Assembly: GCF_014137945.1 (NCBI RefSeq)
Contig: NZ_JACGWX010000003.1
Coordinates: forward strand, 1 to 64,000
DNA from: Microcella alkalica
Lineage (GTDB): Bacteria; Actinomycetota; Actinomycetes; Actinomycetales; Microbacteriaceae
Direction of reading: 5' to 3'
DNA length: 64,000 nt
Numbering within the stretch: the stretch's first letter is position 1; each line of letters starts with the position of its first letter. Below the pieces are notes generated by a model. It was not told the origin of the DNA. It searched no databases and saw only the letters and a list, made by a program, of their open reading frames with translations. Made by a program: the position numbers and the translations under genes. Shown in pieces: positions 24,586-32,458 of the stretch.

Positions 24586-26311
24586 CGCTGCCCGCCGCCC
24601 CGACCGGGGGCGAGCCGGGCGCTCTGACCTCGTCGAGGAAGCGGCTCGGTGATCGATCGGCGCGACTCGCGCTCGGCCGCTGGGCCCACGACAGCTCGAG
24701 CGACCGCCGGGCGCGGGTGATGCCCACGTAGAACAGGCGTCGCTCCTCGTCGACGGCCTCGAGCGTCGTCGCGAAGGTGATCGGGACGGTGCCCTCGTTG
24801 AGGCCGACGATGTAGACCGCGTCCCACTCCAGGCCCTTTGCGGCGTGGAGCGTCGAGAGCGTCACCGCCGAGCGGGCAGGAGCGTGCTGCTGCTCGGCGC
24901 GGCGCTGCAGCTCGCGCACGAACTCGGCGAGCGTCGTGCCGGCGGGCGACTCCTCAGCGAGGCCGAGGAGCGCCGTGAGGCTCTCCCAGCGCGAGCGCTC
25001 GGCACCGCCGCCCTCGGGCGGGTCCTGCCGCCAGCCGAGGCCGCGCAGCACGTCGCTCACGCTCTTGAAGAGCGGCTCGTCGCCGATCGAGATGGCCGCG
25101 CCGCGCAAGAGCATGATCGCCTGCCTGACCTCCGGCTGGTCGAAGTAGCGGCTGTTGGCGCGCGTCTGCACCGGCACGCCCGCGCGACGCAGCGCAGCCT
25201 CGAGCGCGATGGACTGCGTGTTGATGCGGAACAGCACGGCGATCGTCTCCGGCTCCGCGCCATCGGCGATGCGGCGGGCGATCGACTCGGCGACGGCAGC
25301 GGCCTCGGAGGCGTCATCGGGGTGCGCGGCCACCGTGGGGGCGGGTGACGGCCCGGCGCCGTCGCGCGCGGCGGCACGCAGAGTGAGCGCGCCCGGCCGA
25401 CCGCGCATGAGACGGTTCGCGAGCGTCACGATCGGGTCGGTGGAGCGGTAGTTGTCCTCCAGCCGGACGACGCGAGCGTCGGGGAACTCGCTGCCGAATC
25501 GCACGAGGTAGTCGCTCGATGCCCCCGCGAAGGAGTAGATGGTCTGCGAGGCGTCGCCGACGACGCAGAGCTCGCGCCGACCGCCGAGCCACAGCGAGAG
25601 CAGGTCGTGCTGGAGGGGCGAGACGTCCTGGTACTCGTCGACGACGAAGAACCGGTACTGCTCGCGCACCTGCTCGGCGACGCGCGGCTCGACCTCGAGC
25701 ATCCCGGCCGTGGCGAGGAGGACGTCCTCGAAGTCGATCTGGCGACGCTCGTCCTTGATCGCCTCATACTGGCGGTGCAGGTCGACCATCGCCGAGACGG
25801 GCAGGCGCGCGGGCATCGTGCGGCTCTCGGCGGCGCGCCCGTACTCGTCGAGCGAGAGCCGCGAGACCTTGCGCCACTCGATCTCGGCCGCGGCGTCGCG
25901 GAGGGCGGCGGTGTCGAGCCTGAGCTTGAGCGCGGACGCCGCCTGGCCGATGAGCGGGCCCTTACCGTCGATCACGCGCGGGGGCGACCCTCCGACGACG
26001 GTCGGCCAGAAGTAGTGCAGCTGCCGAAGGGCCGCCGAGTGGAAGGTGCGGGCAGAGACGCCGTCGGCGCCGAGCGCGCGCAGGCGCCCGACGAGCTCGC
26101 CCGCCGCGCGAGTCGTGAACGTGAGCGCCATGACGCGGGACGGGTCGTACGCGCCGGTCGCGACGCCGTAGGCGATGCGGTGCGTGATGGCGCGGGTCTT
26201 GCCGGTGCCGGCGCCCGCGAGCACGCACACGGGGCCGAGCAGGCTCTCGGCGACGACCCGCTGCTGGTCGTCTAGCTGGGCCAACAGGCGATCGGGTTCG
26301 GGGCCGCTCAT
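24557..26311 (-). CDS. UvrD/Rep-type superfamily 1 DNA helicase (UvrD2-like)
   Basis: A 584-residue 3'-5' helicase. Motifs in order: Q-motif LDDQQRVVAES, Walker A LAGAGTGKTRAI, motif II FFVVDEYQDVSPLQ, motif IV region LEDNYRSTDPIV, motif V LSTLHAAKGLEW and motif VI YVGITRARRSLEL. It ends soon after motif VI, so the HRDC domain and tetra-Cys element that extend mycobacterial UvrD2 are missing. It overlaps the nudC-like gene by four bases (ATGA at 26308-26311), so the two are one operon. It likely acts in DNA repair or replication-fork processing. Confidence 0.9.
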   Translation of the reverse strand: MSGPEPDRLLAQLDDQQRVVAESLLGPVCVLAGAGTGKTRAITHRIAYGVATGAYDPSRVMALTFTTRAAGELVGRLRALGADGVSARTFHSAALRQLHYFWPTVVGGSPPRVIDGKGPLIGQAASALKLRLDTAALRDAAAEIEWRKVSRLSLDEYGRAAESRTMPARLPVSAMVDLHRQYEAIKDERRQIDFEDVLLATAGMLEVEPRVAEQVREQYRFFVVDEYQDVSPLQHDLLSLWLGGRRELCVVGDASQTIYSFAGASSDYLVRFGSEFPDARVVRLEDNYRSTDPIVTLANRLMRGRPGALTLRAAARDGAGPSPAPTVAAHPDDASEAAAVAESIARRIADGAEPETIAVLFRINTQSIALEAALRRAGVPVQTRANSRYFDQPEVRQAIMLLRGAAISIGDEPLFKSVSDVLRGLGWRQDPPEGGGAERSRWESLTALLGLAEESPAGTTLAEFVRELQRRAEQQHAPARSAVTLSTLHAAKGLEWDAVYIVGLNEGTVPITFATTLEAVDEERRLFYVGITRARRSLELSWAQRPSASRADRSPSRFLDEVRAPGSPPVGAAGSVSRRGAARR

Positions 26312-27246
26312 GCGTCGATCGGGCCCCCGTACCAGTCCTCGATGATCGCGCGAGCGATCGAGGTCCGGCCAGGAAGGGCTATGTCATCGAGGGCCGCGCC
26401 GAGCTCCTCGCGGCTGAACCAGCGCAGGTCGAGGATCTCGGTGCCGTCCGGCCGCAGCTCGTGCTCGAGCGCCGGGTCGAGGCGGGCGCGGAAGCCGAGC
26501 ATGAGCGAGGCGGGGAACGGCCACGGCTGCGAGCCGACGTAGACGGGGTCGACGACGCGCAGCCCCGACTCCTCGCGCACCTCGCGCACGACGGCGGCCT
26601 CGAGCGACTCGCCCGGCTCGACGAACCCGGCGAGGAGCGAGAAACGGTTGGCCTCCCACTGCGCGTTCGACCCGAGCACAATGCGGTCGTCGGCGTCGGT
26701 CACGGCAACGATGATCGCGGCGTCCGTGCGCGGGAACAGCTCGCGGCCCGTCTTGACGTCGACTCTCACCCAGCCGCCTCGTCCTGGCTGCGTCGCGTTG
26801 CCCGTGAGCGGCGAGAACGCGTGCGCGGCATGCCAGTTGGCGATGCCGAGCGCCTCGACGGCGAGGCCGGCGTCGCGATCGCCGAGCGCGTGGCCGAGCG
26901 AGCGCGGATTGCCCCATCGCGCGATGTCGGCGGCGAACGCAGGGGCGCGGTCGTCGTCGAGCACGACGGCGACGATTGCGGAGCCGGCGGGAAGGTCGGG
27001 CGCCTCCTCTGTCGCGCGCCCGAGGTAGATGCGCAGGGCATCCGTCGGGGCCGCCTGCACCGGGAGGAGGGCGAGCGCGACGGCGTCGCCCGCCGCGAGG
27101 AGGACCTCGCCGCGCCACACCGGGAGGACGCGCGTGGTCGGCTCGCCCCACAGCTCGTCGAACAGCCGCGGACGCGTGCGCGCCGTGTCGTCGCGATCGA
27201 TGCGATATCGCGAGAGCGGCAGCGTCGCGGTGAGCGAGAACTGCAT
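26308..27246 (-). CDS. nudC: NudC-type NAD(+)/NADH pyrophosphatase, zinc ribbon lost
   Basis: A 312-residue Nudix enzyme expected to hydrolyse NAD(H), or NAD caps on RNA, to NMN(H) and AMP. The Nudix box starts GFVEPGESLEAAVV and continues REVREESGL, matching GX5EX7REUXEEXGU. The signature SQPWPFPASLM, specific to NudC, follows 20 residues later, and FPRTDAAII is also diagnostic. The zinc ribbon that normally carries four Cys between HAF and FPR reads FSPLTGNATQ and VDVKTG, so all four ligands are gone. The start at 27246 has GGAGG 5 bases before. It is operonic with the downstream helicase. Confidence 0.88.
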   Translation of the reverse strand: MQFSLTATLPLSRYRIDRDDTARTRPRLFDELWGEPTTRVLPVWRGEVLLAAGDAVALALLPVQAAPTDALRIYLGRATEEAPDLPAGSAIVAVVLDDDRAPAFAADIARWGNPRSLGHALGDRDAGLAVEALGIANWHAAHAFSPLTGNATQPGRGGWVRVDVKTGRELFPRTDAAIIVAVTDADDRIVLGSNAQWEANRFSLLAGFVEPGESLEAAVVREVREESGLRVVDPVYVGSQPWPFPASLMLGFRARLDPALEHELRPDGTEILDLRWFSREELGAALDDIALPGRTSIARAIIEDWYGGPIDA

Positions 27247-27309
27247 GGATGCCTCCAACTGCCGGGTGGGACCTGCGTGGCGCAGGGCGGCCGGGGGGTG
27301 CCCGCCGCC

Positions 27310-27315
27310 TACCCT
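27310..27315 (+). promoter_or_regulatory. -10 box for leaderless start of the APH-fold gene
   Basis: TACCCT, six bases (GGGGGC), then ATG at 27322. Confidence 0.5.
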
Positions 27316-27321
27316 GGGGGC

Positions 27322-28458
27322 ATGGCCAGATCCCCTCTCACTCTAGCCGCGCTCGCCACGGCGGCCGTCCCGGGACTGGACGTCACGCACGCCTCTCGGC
27401 TCAGCTCCGCCCGGTCGCGCGACATCGACGCCGCCGTGCTCACGAGCCGCGACGGGCGCCACCTGGTCATCCGCGTGCCGCGCACCGAGCCGGCGGAGGC
27501 CGAGCAGTCGGCCGACCTCGTCGCCCTGCGCGCCCTGAGCGACGGCGTGCGCTCGCGCCTGCCGTTCGCGGTGCCGCGCCTCGTGGGGCAGACTCCCGTC
27601 GGCGGCACGCGCGCGATCGTGCACGAGTTCGTCGATGGCGACCCGGTCGCCCTCGAGTCGATCACGCCGGGGCTCGCATCGTCGATCGGGCGCGCGATCG
27701 CGGCCGTCCACGCGCTGCCGACGAGCGTCGTGTCGGATGTCGGGCTCCCCCAGCTGCGCGCGATCGACGTCATGCGCGAATCGCTCGCCACTCTCGACCG
27801 GGCGAGCGAGACCGGGCTCGTTCCCGCGGGCCTCCTGCGGCGCTGGGAGCTCGCGAGCGAGGACCAGTCGCTCTGGCAGTTCACGCCGACCGTGATCAAC
27901 GGCGGCGTCTCCGCCGGATCGTTCCTCTCCATCGGCGAGACCGTCACGGGCGTGCTCGGCTGGTCGCGCCTGCAGATCGCCGACCCGGCGCGCGACCTGT
28001 TCTGGCTGCTGGGCTCCGCCGACGCCGCCGTGCCCGAGTCGGCGTTCGAGGCGTATCACGAGGCGCGCGGCATCCACGATCGAGAGCTCTCGCGTCGCGC
28101 GGTGTTCGCCGCCGAGCTCGAGGTCGCGCGCTGGCTCCTGCACGGCACGACGAGCGGCAGCAGCGAGATCGTCGACGACGCCGTCGAAATGCTCCACGCG
28201 CTGCTCGACCGCGTGCACCGCGACATGACGAATCCGCTCACGATGGAGCAGGACCGCCCCGCGACGCTCACCGAGGCCCACGACCTCGCCGAGCTCGGCG
28301 CGCCCGAGGCGGCGCGGCTCTCGCCCGCGAGCCTCTCGCCGGCGAGCCCGGCATCGGCAGGGTCGGCGGGCTCGGTCGGCTCCGGCGGCTCGTCCGCGAG
28401 CCCCGGCTCGAACGGCAGCGCGGCGACCCCGCCGACGCCGCCCACCCCGCGCGACTGA
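27322..28458 (+). CDS. Aminoglycoside-phosphotransferase-fold protein lacking catalytic residues (probable pseudokinase)
   Basis: A 378-residue protein with the APH/choline-kinase fold: LVIRVPRTEPAEAEQ (nucleotide Lys/Arg region), FVDGDPVAL and IGRAIAAVHALP. The catalytic loop, normally HGDLxxxN, reads VINGGVSAGSFL, with His, Asp and Asn all replaced. The metal-binding IDWxxxxxxDP block reads VLGWSRLQIADPARDL, where the first Asp is Gly. Phosphotransfer as in family members is therefore unlikely. The C-terminal ~65 residues are Ser/Ala/Gly/Pro-rich (SPASLSPASPASAGSAGS) and disordered. It is divergent from the nudC-uvrD2 operon, 75 bases away. A role as an ATP-binding or scaffolding protein is inferred. 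Confidence 0.75.
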   Translation: MARSPLTLAALATAAVPGLDVTHASRLSSARSRDIDAAVLTSRDGRHLVIRVPRTEPAEAEQSADLVALRALSDGVRSRLPFAVPRLVGQTPVGGTRAIVHEFVDGDPVALESITPGLASSIGRAIAAVHALPTSVVSDVGLPQLRAIDVMRESLATLDRASETGLVPAGLLRRWELASEDQSLWQFTPTVINGGVSAGSFLSIGETVTGVLGWSRLQIADPARDLFWLLGSADAAVPESAFEAYHEARGIHDRELSRRAVFAAELEVARWLLHGTTSGSSEIVDDAVEMLHALLDRVHRDMTNPLTMEQDRPATLTEAHDLAELGAPEAARLSPASLSPASPASAGSAGSVGSGGSSASPGSNGSAATPPTPPTPRD

Positions 28459-28476
28459 CGGAGGAGCGCGGACCGG

Positions 28477-28737
28477 CTACTCGCCCGCGGCGATGCGGCG
28501 CGCGATGATCGTGCGGCCGCGCTGCACGGCGCGGACGAGCTCGGGCTGGCGGATGCCGAGCTCCTGCGAGACGTCGGAGTACGTGCGCTTCTCCAGCAGG
28601 ATGCCGCCGAGAGGCGCCCGCAGCTCGGGCGGCAGCTGCGAGATGCGCCCGACGAGCTCGTCGTAGCCGAGAGCGTCGACCGCCGAGTCGTCGATGTCGT
28701 GCTCGGGCGTCACGTCGAGGTCGAAGTCGTCTGCCAT
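28477..28737 (-). CDS. Small sigma-region-4-like HTH protein (paralogue A)
   Basis: An 86-residue protein. After an acidic N-terminus (MADDFDLDVTPEHD) comes a helical part LVGRISQLPPELRAPLGGIL and the helix-turn-helix RTYSDVSQELGIRQPELVRA, followed by a basic end. The pattern, with Leu-Pro-x-x-x-Arg-x-x-Leu ahead of an HTH, is that of sigma factor region 4. A paralogue with the same HTH lies at 29510-29791 on the other side of the puuD-like gene. Region 2 is absent, so it is not a sigma factor by itself. An unusual regulator or an anti-/co-sigma role is possible. Confidence 0.75.
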   Translation of the reverse strand: MADDFDLDVTPEHDIDDSAVDALGYDELVGRISQLPPELRAPLGGILLEKRTYSDVSQELGIRQPELVRAVQRGRTIIARRIAAGE

Positions 28738-28808
28738 GCGAGAAGCCTTTCGAAGCGAGGGAGGGCCGGGCGGCGCGACCCAGCCTAGAGCGCGCCCGTA
28801 CCCGGCGC

Positions 28809-29513
28809 TCAGGAGCTCGCGGCCTCGATCAGTGCCGAGAAGAGCCGCAGATCGTCAGGCGACTCCTCCGGGTGCCACTGCACGGCGACGCCGAACGAGA
28901 GCCCGTCGATGTCGACGGCCTGAATGATGCCCTCGTCGCCGCGGGCGCTCACCGTGAGCCCCGGCGCGAGGTGATCGATGGCCTGGTGGTGATAGCTCTT
29001 GACCGTGAGGCCCGCGCCGAGCATCCCGGCGATGCGCGTACCCGGCTCGGTGAGCACAGGGTTGTCGGCGAACGTCGCGTTGCCGTAGCTGTAGCGGTTC
29101 GAGCCGAGAACGTCGGGCAGGTGCTGCACGAGCGTGCCGCCGAGCGCCACGTTGAGCACCTGCAGGCCGCGGCAGATGCCGAGAACCGGCAGGTCGCGCG
29201 CGATCGCAGCGCGCACGAGCGCGATCTCCCAGGCGTCGCGGTCGGGGCGCGGGGCGTCGTTCTCAGGATGCGCGAGCTCGCCGTAGAGGGCGGCGTCGAC
29301 GTCTTTGCCCCCAGTGAGGATGAGCCCGTCGATGCCGTCGAGGGCGCGCTCGACCGCTGCGGGGTGAGGCGGCTGCGGGGGCAGGCCCGCGACCGCTCCC
29401 CCGGAGGCGATGACGCAGTCGGTGTAGACGCGAGGCAGCACAGAGGCTGGGCGATCCCACAGACCCATGACGGTCTGCTCCATGTAGGTCGTCAGACCGA
29501 TGAGTGCAGTCAC
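28809..29513 (-). CDS. Gamma-glutamyl-gamma-aminobutyrate hydrolase-like (PuuD, peptidase C26)
   Basis: A 234-residue class I glutamine-amidotransferase-fold hydrolase. The nucleophile is Cys114 in LGICRGLQVLNVALGG and the His/Glu pair is in VQWHPEESPD near residue 215. ILTGGKDVDAALYGE is typical of PuuD, which releases glutamate from gamma-glutamyl-GABA or related gamma-glutamyl amides. Its ATG overlaps the stop of the small HTH gene upstream by four bases, and the amine permease gene precedes that, so permease, HTH and hydrolase form one operon. With the PuuA-like synthetase at 32459 it supplies the two halves of a gamma-glutamylation route. Confidence 0.85.
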   Translation of the reverse strand: MTALIGLTTYMEQTVMGLWDRPASVLPRVYTDCVIASGGAVAGLPPQPPHPAAVERALDGIDGLILTGGKDVDAALYGELAHPENDAPRPDRDAWEIALVRAAIARDLPVLGICRGLQVLNVALGGTLVQHLPDVLGSNRYSYGNATFADNPVLTEPGTRIAGMLGAGLTVKSYHHQAIDHLAPGLTVSARGDEGIIQAVDIDGLSFGVAVQWHPEESPDDLRLFSALIEAASS

Positions 29514-29791
29514 GCGGCGCCGCTGCTCGACGAGAGTGCGTGGTCGGCTGCGATGAGGTGGCGCGCTCGGTGCACGGCGCGCACGAGCTCGGCCTGGCGG
29601 ATGCCGAGCTCCTGGCTCACGTCGCTGTATCTGCGGCGCTGCACGAGCACGCCGGTCGCGGCGGCCTGCAGATCGTGCGGCAGGCGGGCGATCGACGTCG
29701 CGAGGTCGGCGGCGTCGAGGCCGGCCACGAGCTGCTCGAGGCGGGCATCCTCATGATCGACCACATCGAGGTCGAAGTCGTCGTCACGCAT
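29510..29791 (-). CDS. Small sigma-region-4-like HTH protein (paralogue B)
   Basis: A 93-residue paralogue of the protein at 28477-28737. It shares the acidic start (MRDDDFDLDVVDHED), the LPxxLQ helix (SIARLPHDLQAAATGVL) and the near-identical HTH RRYSDVSQELGIRQAELVRA. The start has GGAGA five bases before ATG 29791. Its stop codon overlaps the start of the puuD-like gene. Two copies flanking one hydrolase gene suggest local duplication. The proteins may sense or control the amine regulon, which is an inference from position. Confidence 0.75.
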   Translation of the reverse strand: MRDDDFDLDVVDHEDARLEQLVAGLDAADLATSIARLPHDLQAAATGVLVQRRRYSDVSQELGIRQAELVRAVHRARHLIAADHALSSSSGAA

Positions 29792-29806
29792 GGGTCTCTC
29801 CATTTC

Positions 29807-29829
29807 GGTGGTGGTGGTGGTGGGGGGGG
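29807..29829 (+). repeat. (TGG)n/G-run low-complexity tract
   Basis: Five GGT units followed by a run of eight G on the plus strand. On the transcribed (minus) sense this is a C-rich (CCA)n leader between the permease and the small HTH gene. The remaining part of 29792-29877 is a GC-rich spacer. Confidence 0.75.
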
Positions 29830-29877
29830 CGCGGCCCGGGAGCGGCGGGATCAGCGGCCGCCCCCGAGCGAGACGAG

Positions 29878-31398
29878 TCAGCTCGCGAAGTCGCGCACGA
29901 GCTGCTCGTTCTCCTTCTTGTTGATGAGGGCGACGACGTAGCCGACGACCAGGGCGATGAACGGCAAGAGCACGAGGAACCAGCCGAGCGCGTTGAGCTG
30001 GAAGGCGCTCTCGGGCAGCGACGGGTCGACGCCCTCGGGAACCGTGCCGGCCAGCAGGTTGAAGCGCGACATCACGAGGTAGAGGCCGAGCGTCAGGAGG
30101 ATCGCCGAGAGCGCCGGAGCGATCACGGTCTTCCACATCGAGCCGCCGCCGACCTTGCGGAAGAAGACGATGATCGCGATCGAGACCAGGATCTCGACGA
30201 CGATGACCGACATCGCGGTGATCGAGCTCATCCAGAAGAACAGATTCGCGACCGGGTCGAGGCCCGCGACGGCGAACACGATCATGACGATCGCGGCGAG
30301 CACCGAGGTGATGACGACGCCGCCGACGGGCGCCCCCGCGCGGTTCGTCGTGGCCGCGCGCTGCGGTAGCACGCCGCCGCGTCCGAGAGCGAAGAAGTAG
30401 CGCGCCGCGGCATTCTGGAAGGCCAGGAGGCCCGCGAAGAGGCTCGTGATGACGAGCACCGTCATGATCGTGACGAGCCAGGGGCCGACGTACTGCTCGG
30501 TGAGGCTGAAGAGCACGCCCGCGGGGTTCACGAGCGGGTTGCCGTCGGCGTCGGCCGAGCGCGTGACGACCTCGTCGATGATCGAGCCAGCACCCATGCC
30601 CGTCACCATGGCGAACGAGACGATCGCGAACAGGATGCTGATGGTCGAGATCGCGATGTAGGTCGCGAGCGGCACGGTGCGCTTGGGGTCCTTCGACTCC
30701 TCGCCGTAGATGGCCGTGGCCTCGAAGCCTATGAAGCTCGCGAGGGCGAAGGCGAGGGCGATGCCGGCGCCGCCCGCGAAGCCACCGGCGAAGATGTTCT
30801 CGGGGCTGAACGAGGCGACGAGGTTCCAGCCCTCGGGGCCCCCGTCGGCGAGCATCGCCACGGCCGCGACGAGCAGCGACAGCATCTCGAGCACGAGCAG
30901 CACGCCGAGCACCTTGGCGCCGATGTCGACGGTGAGTAGCGAGAGACCCGTCACGAGAGCCCAGGCGATGAACGACCAGAGGTACCAGGGCAGGTCGACG
31001 CCGAGCTCGGCCATCGTGCCGGCGACGAGGCCGCCGAAGAAGCCGAAGATGGCGAGCTGGATCGTGACGTAGGTGAGGACCGAGACGAAGGCCGAGGCGA
31101 CGCCGGCGTTCACGCCGAGACCCTTGCCCACGTACGCGAAGAACGCGCCCGAGTTGGTGACGCGCTGGCTCATCGCGGCGTAGCCGACGCTGAACAGCAG
31201 CAGCGTCAGGCCGACGACGAGGTACGCGCCGGGGGTTCCTGCGCCGTTGCCGACGAGCATCGCGACGGGCACCGCGCCCGTGATGCCGACGAGCGGGGCT
31301 GATGCGGCGACGACGAAGAAGACGACGCCGATGACGCCGAGCCGCCCGGCACGGAGCGACGAGCGCTCCGCCTGGGCCGTGGGGGTGGAACGGGTCAT
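29878..31398 (-). CDS. APC-family amino acid/amine permease
   Basis: A 506-residue transporter with about 12 membrane spans. The N-terminal span carries the APC hallmark VVAASAPLVGITGAVP (unwound helix 1 with small residues), and GFEATAIYGEESKDPKRTVP at helix 6 and following loop is the second family signature. It is related to amino acid, polyamine and gamma-aminobutyrate permeases such as PuuP. GAGGAG 8 bases before ATG fixes the start. It heads the operon permease-HTH-PuuD-like(-HTH), and its promoter region holds an ATCGTT-N8-AACGAC inverted repeat, so it is probably the uptake system of the catabolic island. The exact amine or amino acid is unknown. Confidence 0.87.
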   Translation of the reverse strand: MTRSTPTAQAERSSLRAGRLGVIGVVFFVVAASAPLVGITGAVPVAMLVGNGAGTPGAYLVVGLTLLLFSVGYAAMSQRVTNSGAFFAYVGKGLGVNAGVASAFVSVLTYVTIQLAIFGFFGGLVAGTMAELGVDLPWYLWSFIAWALVTGLSLLTVDIGAKVLGVLLVLEMLSLLVAAVAMLADGGPEGWNLVASFSPENIFAGGFAGGAGIALAFALASFIGFEATAIYGEESKDPKRTVPLATYIAISTISILFAIVSFAMVTGMGAGSIIDEVVTRSADADGNPLVNPAGVLFSLTEQYVGPWLVTIMTVLVITSLFAGLLAFQNAAARYFFALGRGGVLPQRAATTNRAGAPVGGVVITSVLAAIVMIVFAVAGLDPVANLFFWMSSITAMSVIVVEILVSIAIIVFFRKVGGGSMWKTVIAPALSAILLTLGLYLVMSRFNLLAGTVPEGVDPSLPESAFQLNALGWFLVLLPFIALVVGYVVALINKKENEQLVRDFAS

Positions 31399-31426
31399 GA
31401 CCGGTACTCCTCATTGAGCAGGGGTG

Positions 31427-31446
31427 ATCGTTTGGGCCTAAACGAC
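31427..31446. promoter_or_regulatory. Putative operator, permease promoter
   Basis: ATCGTT-TGGGCCTA-AACGAC, an imperfect inverted repeat with 6-8-6 geometry, 28 bases before the permease ATG. Read on the other strand its core (TAGGCCCA) is nearly the core of the site at 33848. Confidence 0.6.
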
Positions 31447-31507
31447 TGGTTCACAGATTGGCCCTCGGCCTCGCTCGCGTCAAGCAGTTCGCCGGGCGAA
31501 TTTGCCT

Positions 31508-31527
31508 ATCGTTAGTTTACGAACGAT
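31508..31527. promoter_or_regulatory. Putative operator, acetoacetate-decarboxylase-like promoter
   Basis: ATCGTT-AGTTTACG-AACGAT, perfect half-sites, 6-8-6. It covers the -35 and spacer region of the promoter whose -10 is TAGGCT at 31532-31537, an arrangement that suits a repressor. Confidence 0.65.
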
Positions 31528-31531
31528 TCGG

Positions 31532-31537
31532 TAGGCT
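31532..31537 (+). promoter_or_regulatory. -10 box for leaderless start of the acetoacetate-decarboxylase-like gene
   Basis: TAGGCT, seven bases (GGTGACC), then ATG at 31545. Confidence 0.6.
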
Positions 31538-31544
31538 GGTGACC

Positions 31545-32357
31545 ATGTCAGACCTCCACGGCTTCATGGCCCCCCAGACCCCGTCGGGCGCGAGCGCGAT
31601 CATCCCCGACATGCCCTGGTACTACTCGGGCACCCTGCTCACCGCCGAGTACCGCACCGACCCCGAGAAGGTCGCGGCCCTCCTCCCCGAGGGCCTCGAG
31701 CTCGCCGACGACGACCCGGGAGCAGTGGCGCTCATCTGGGCCGACTGGCAGTCGTGCTCGGGCAGCGGCGCCGAGCTGCTCGACCCGCAGCGCTCGCAGT
31801 ATCTCGAGACCTTCGCCGTCGTGCGCGTCAAGCACGAGGGCCAGACCTACACGCGCTGCGTCGCCATCTGGGTCACGAAGGACTTCGCGATCGCCCGCGG
31901 CTGGTTCCAGGGCTACCCCAAGAAGCTCGGCTCGATGGCCGTCACGCGCGTCATGAACGTCGGCCGCGCCGCCCCGCGCCTCGCGCCCGGTGCCAAGATC
32001 GGCGCCTCGCTCGCGGCCTACGACCACCGCCTCGCCTCGCTCGTCGTCACGCTCGAGGCCGAGAGCGAGAGCAACGGCTTCGTGAACGGCCACCCCATGC
32101 TGCATTCGCGGTGGATGCCCTCGATCACGCCCGGCGCCGGCAACAGCCTCGACCAGCTCATCACCATGAGCACGACCGACGCCGAGCTCGGCGCCACCTG
32201 GCGAGGCGACTTCGAGCTCGAGCTGCACGACTCTCCGTGGGACGAGCTCGCGTCGATCCTGCCGATGCGCGAGAAGATCGGCGCGTTCTACCGCGAGGTG
32301 GGCGTGACCTTCAATGGGGGAAAACTCGTGAAGGACGCGTCTAACACCTCGATCTAG
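31545..32357 (+). CDS. Acetoacetate-decarboxylase-fold protein
   Basis: A 270-residue protein of the acetoacetate decarboxylase family. The Lys-Lys pair that forms and tunes the Schiff base is retained in FQGYPKKLGSMAVTR near residue 128, and the surrounding blocks (PWYYSGTLLTAEYRTD, TRCVAIWVTKDFAIARGW, GHPMLHSRWMPSI) fit the family. Related proteins include decarboxylases and aldolase-dehydratases acting on oxo acids, so in this cluster it could process an oxo-acid fragment of the pathway. It is monocistronic, faces away from the permease gene, and its promoter is covered by one of the shared inverted repeats. The reaction is not established. Confidence 0.82.
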   Translation: MSDLHGFMAPQTPSGASAIIPDMPWYYSGTLLTAEYRTDPEKVAALLPEGLELADDDPGAVALIWADWQSCSGSGAELLDPQRSQYLETFAVVRVKHEGQTYTRCVAIWVTKDFAIARGWFQGYPKKLGSMAVTRVMNVGRAAPRLAPGAKIGASLAAYDHRLASLVVTLEAESESNGFVNGHPMLHSRWMPSITPGAGNSLDQLITMSTTDAELGATWRGDFELELHDSPWDELASILPMREKIGAFYREVGVTFNGGKLVKDASNTSI

Positions 32358-32371
32358 ACCAATGCATGGAA

Positions 32372-32410
32372 CGAGAGGGGCCCGGGAGCATCGCTCCCGG
32401 GCCCCTCTCG
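32372..32410. terminator. Strong bidirectional hairpin terminator
   Basis: An 18-bp perfect stem (CGAGAGGGGCCCGGGAGC and its complement) with a three-base loop between the convergent decarboxylase-like and glutamine-synthetase-like genes. It should stop transcription from both sides. Confidence 0.9.
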
Positions 32411-32458
32411 TCTGCTCCTTCGGAGGTCCAAGAAGCTGTGTTTGCTGACTTCCTCGAC

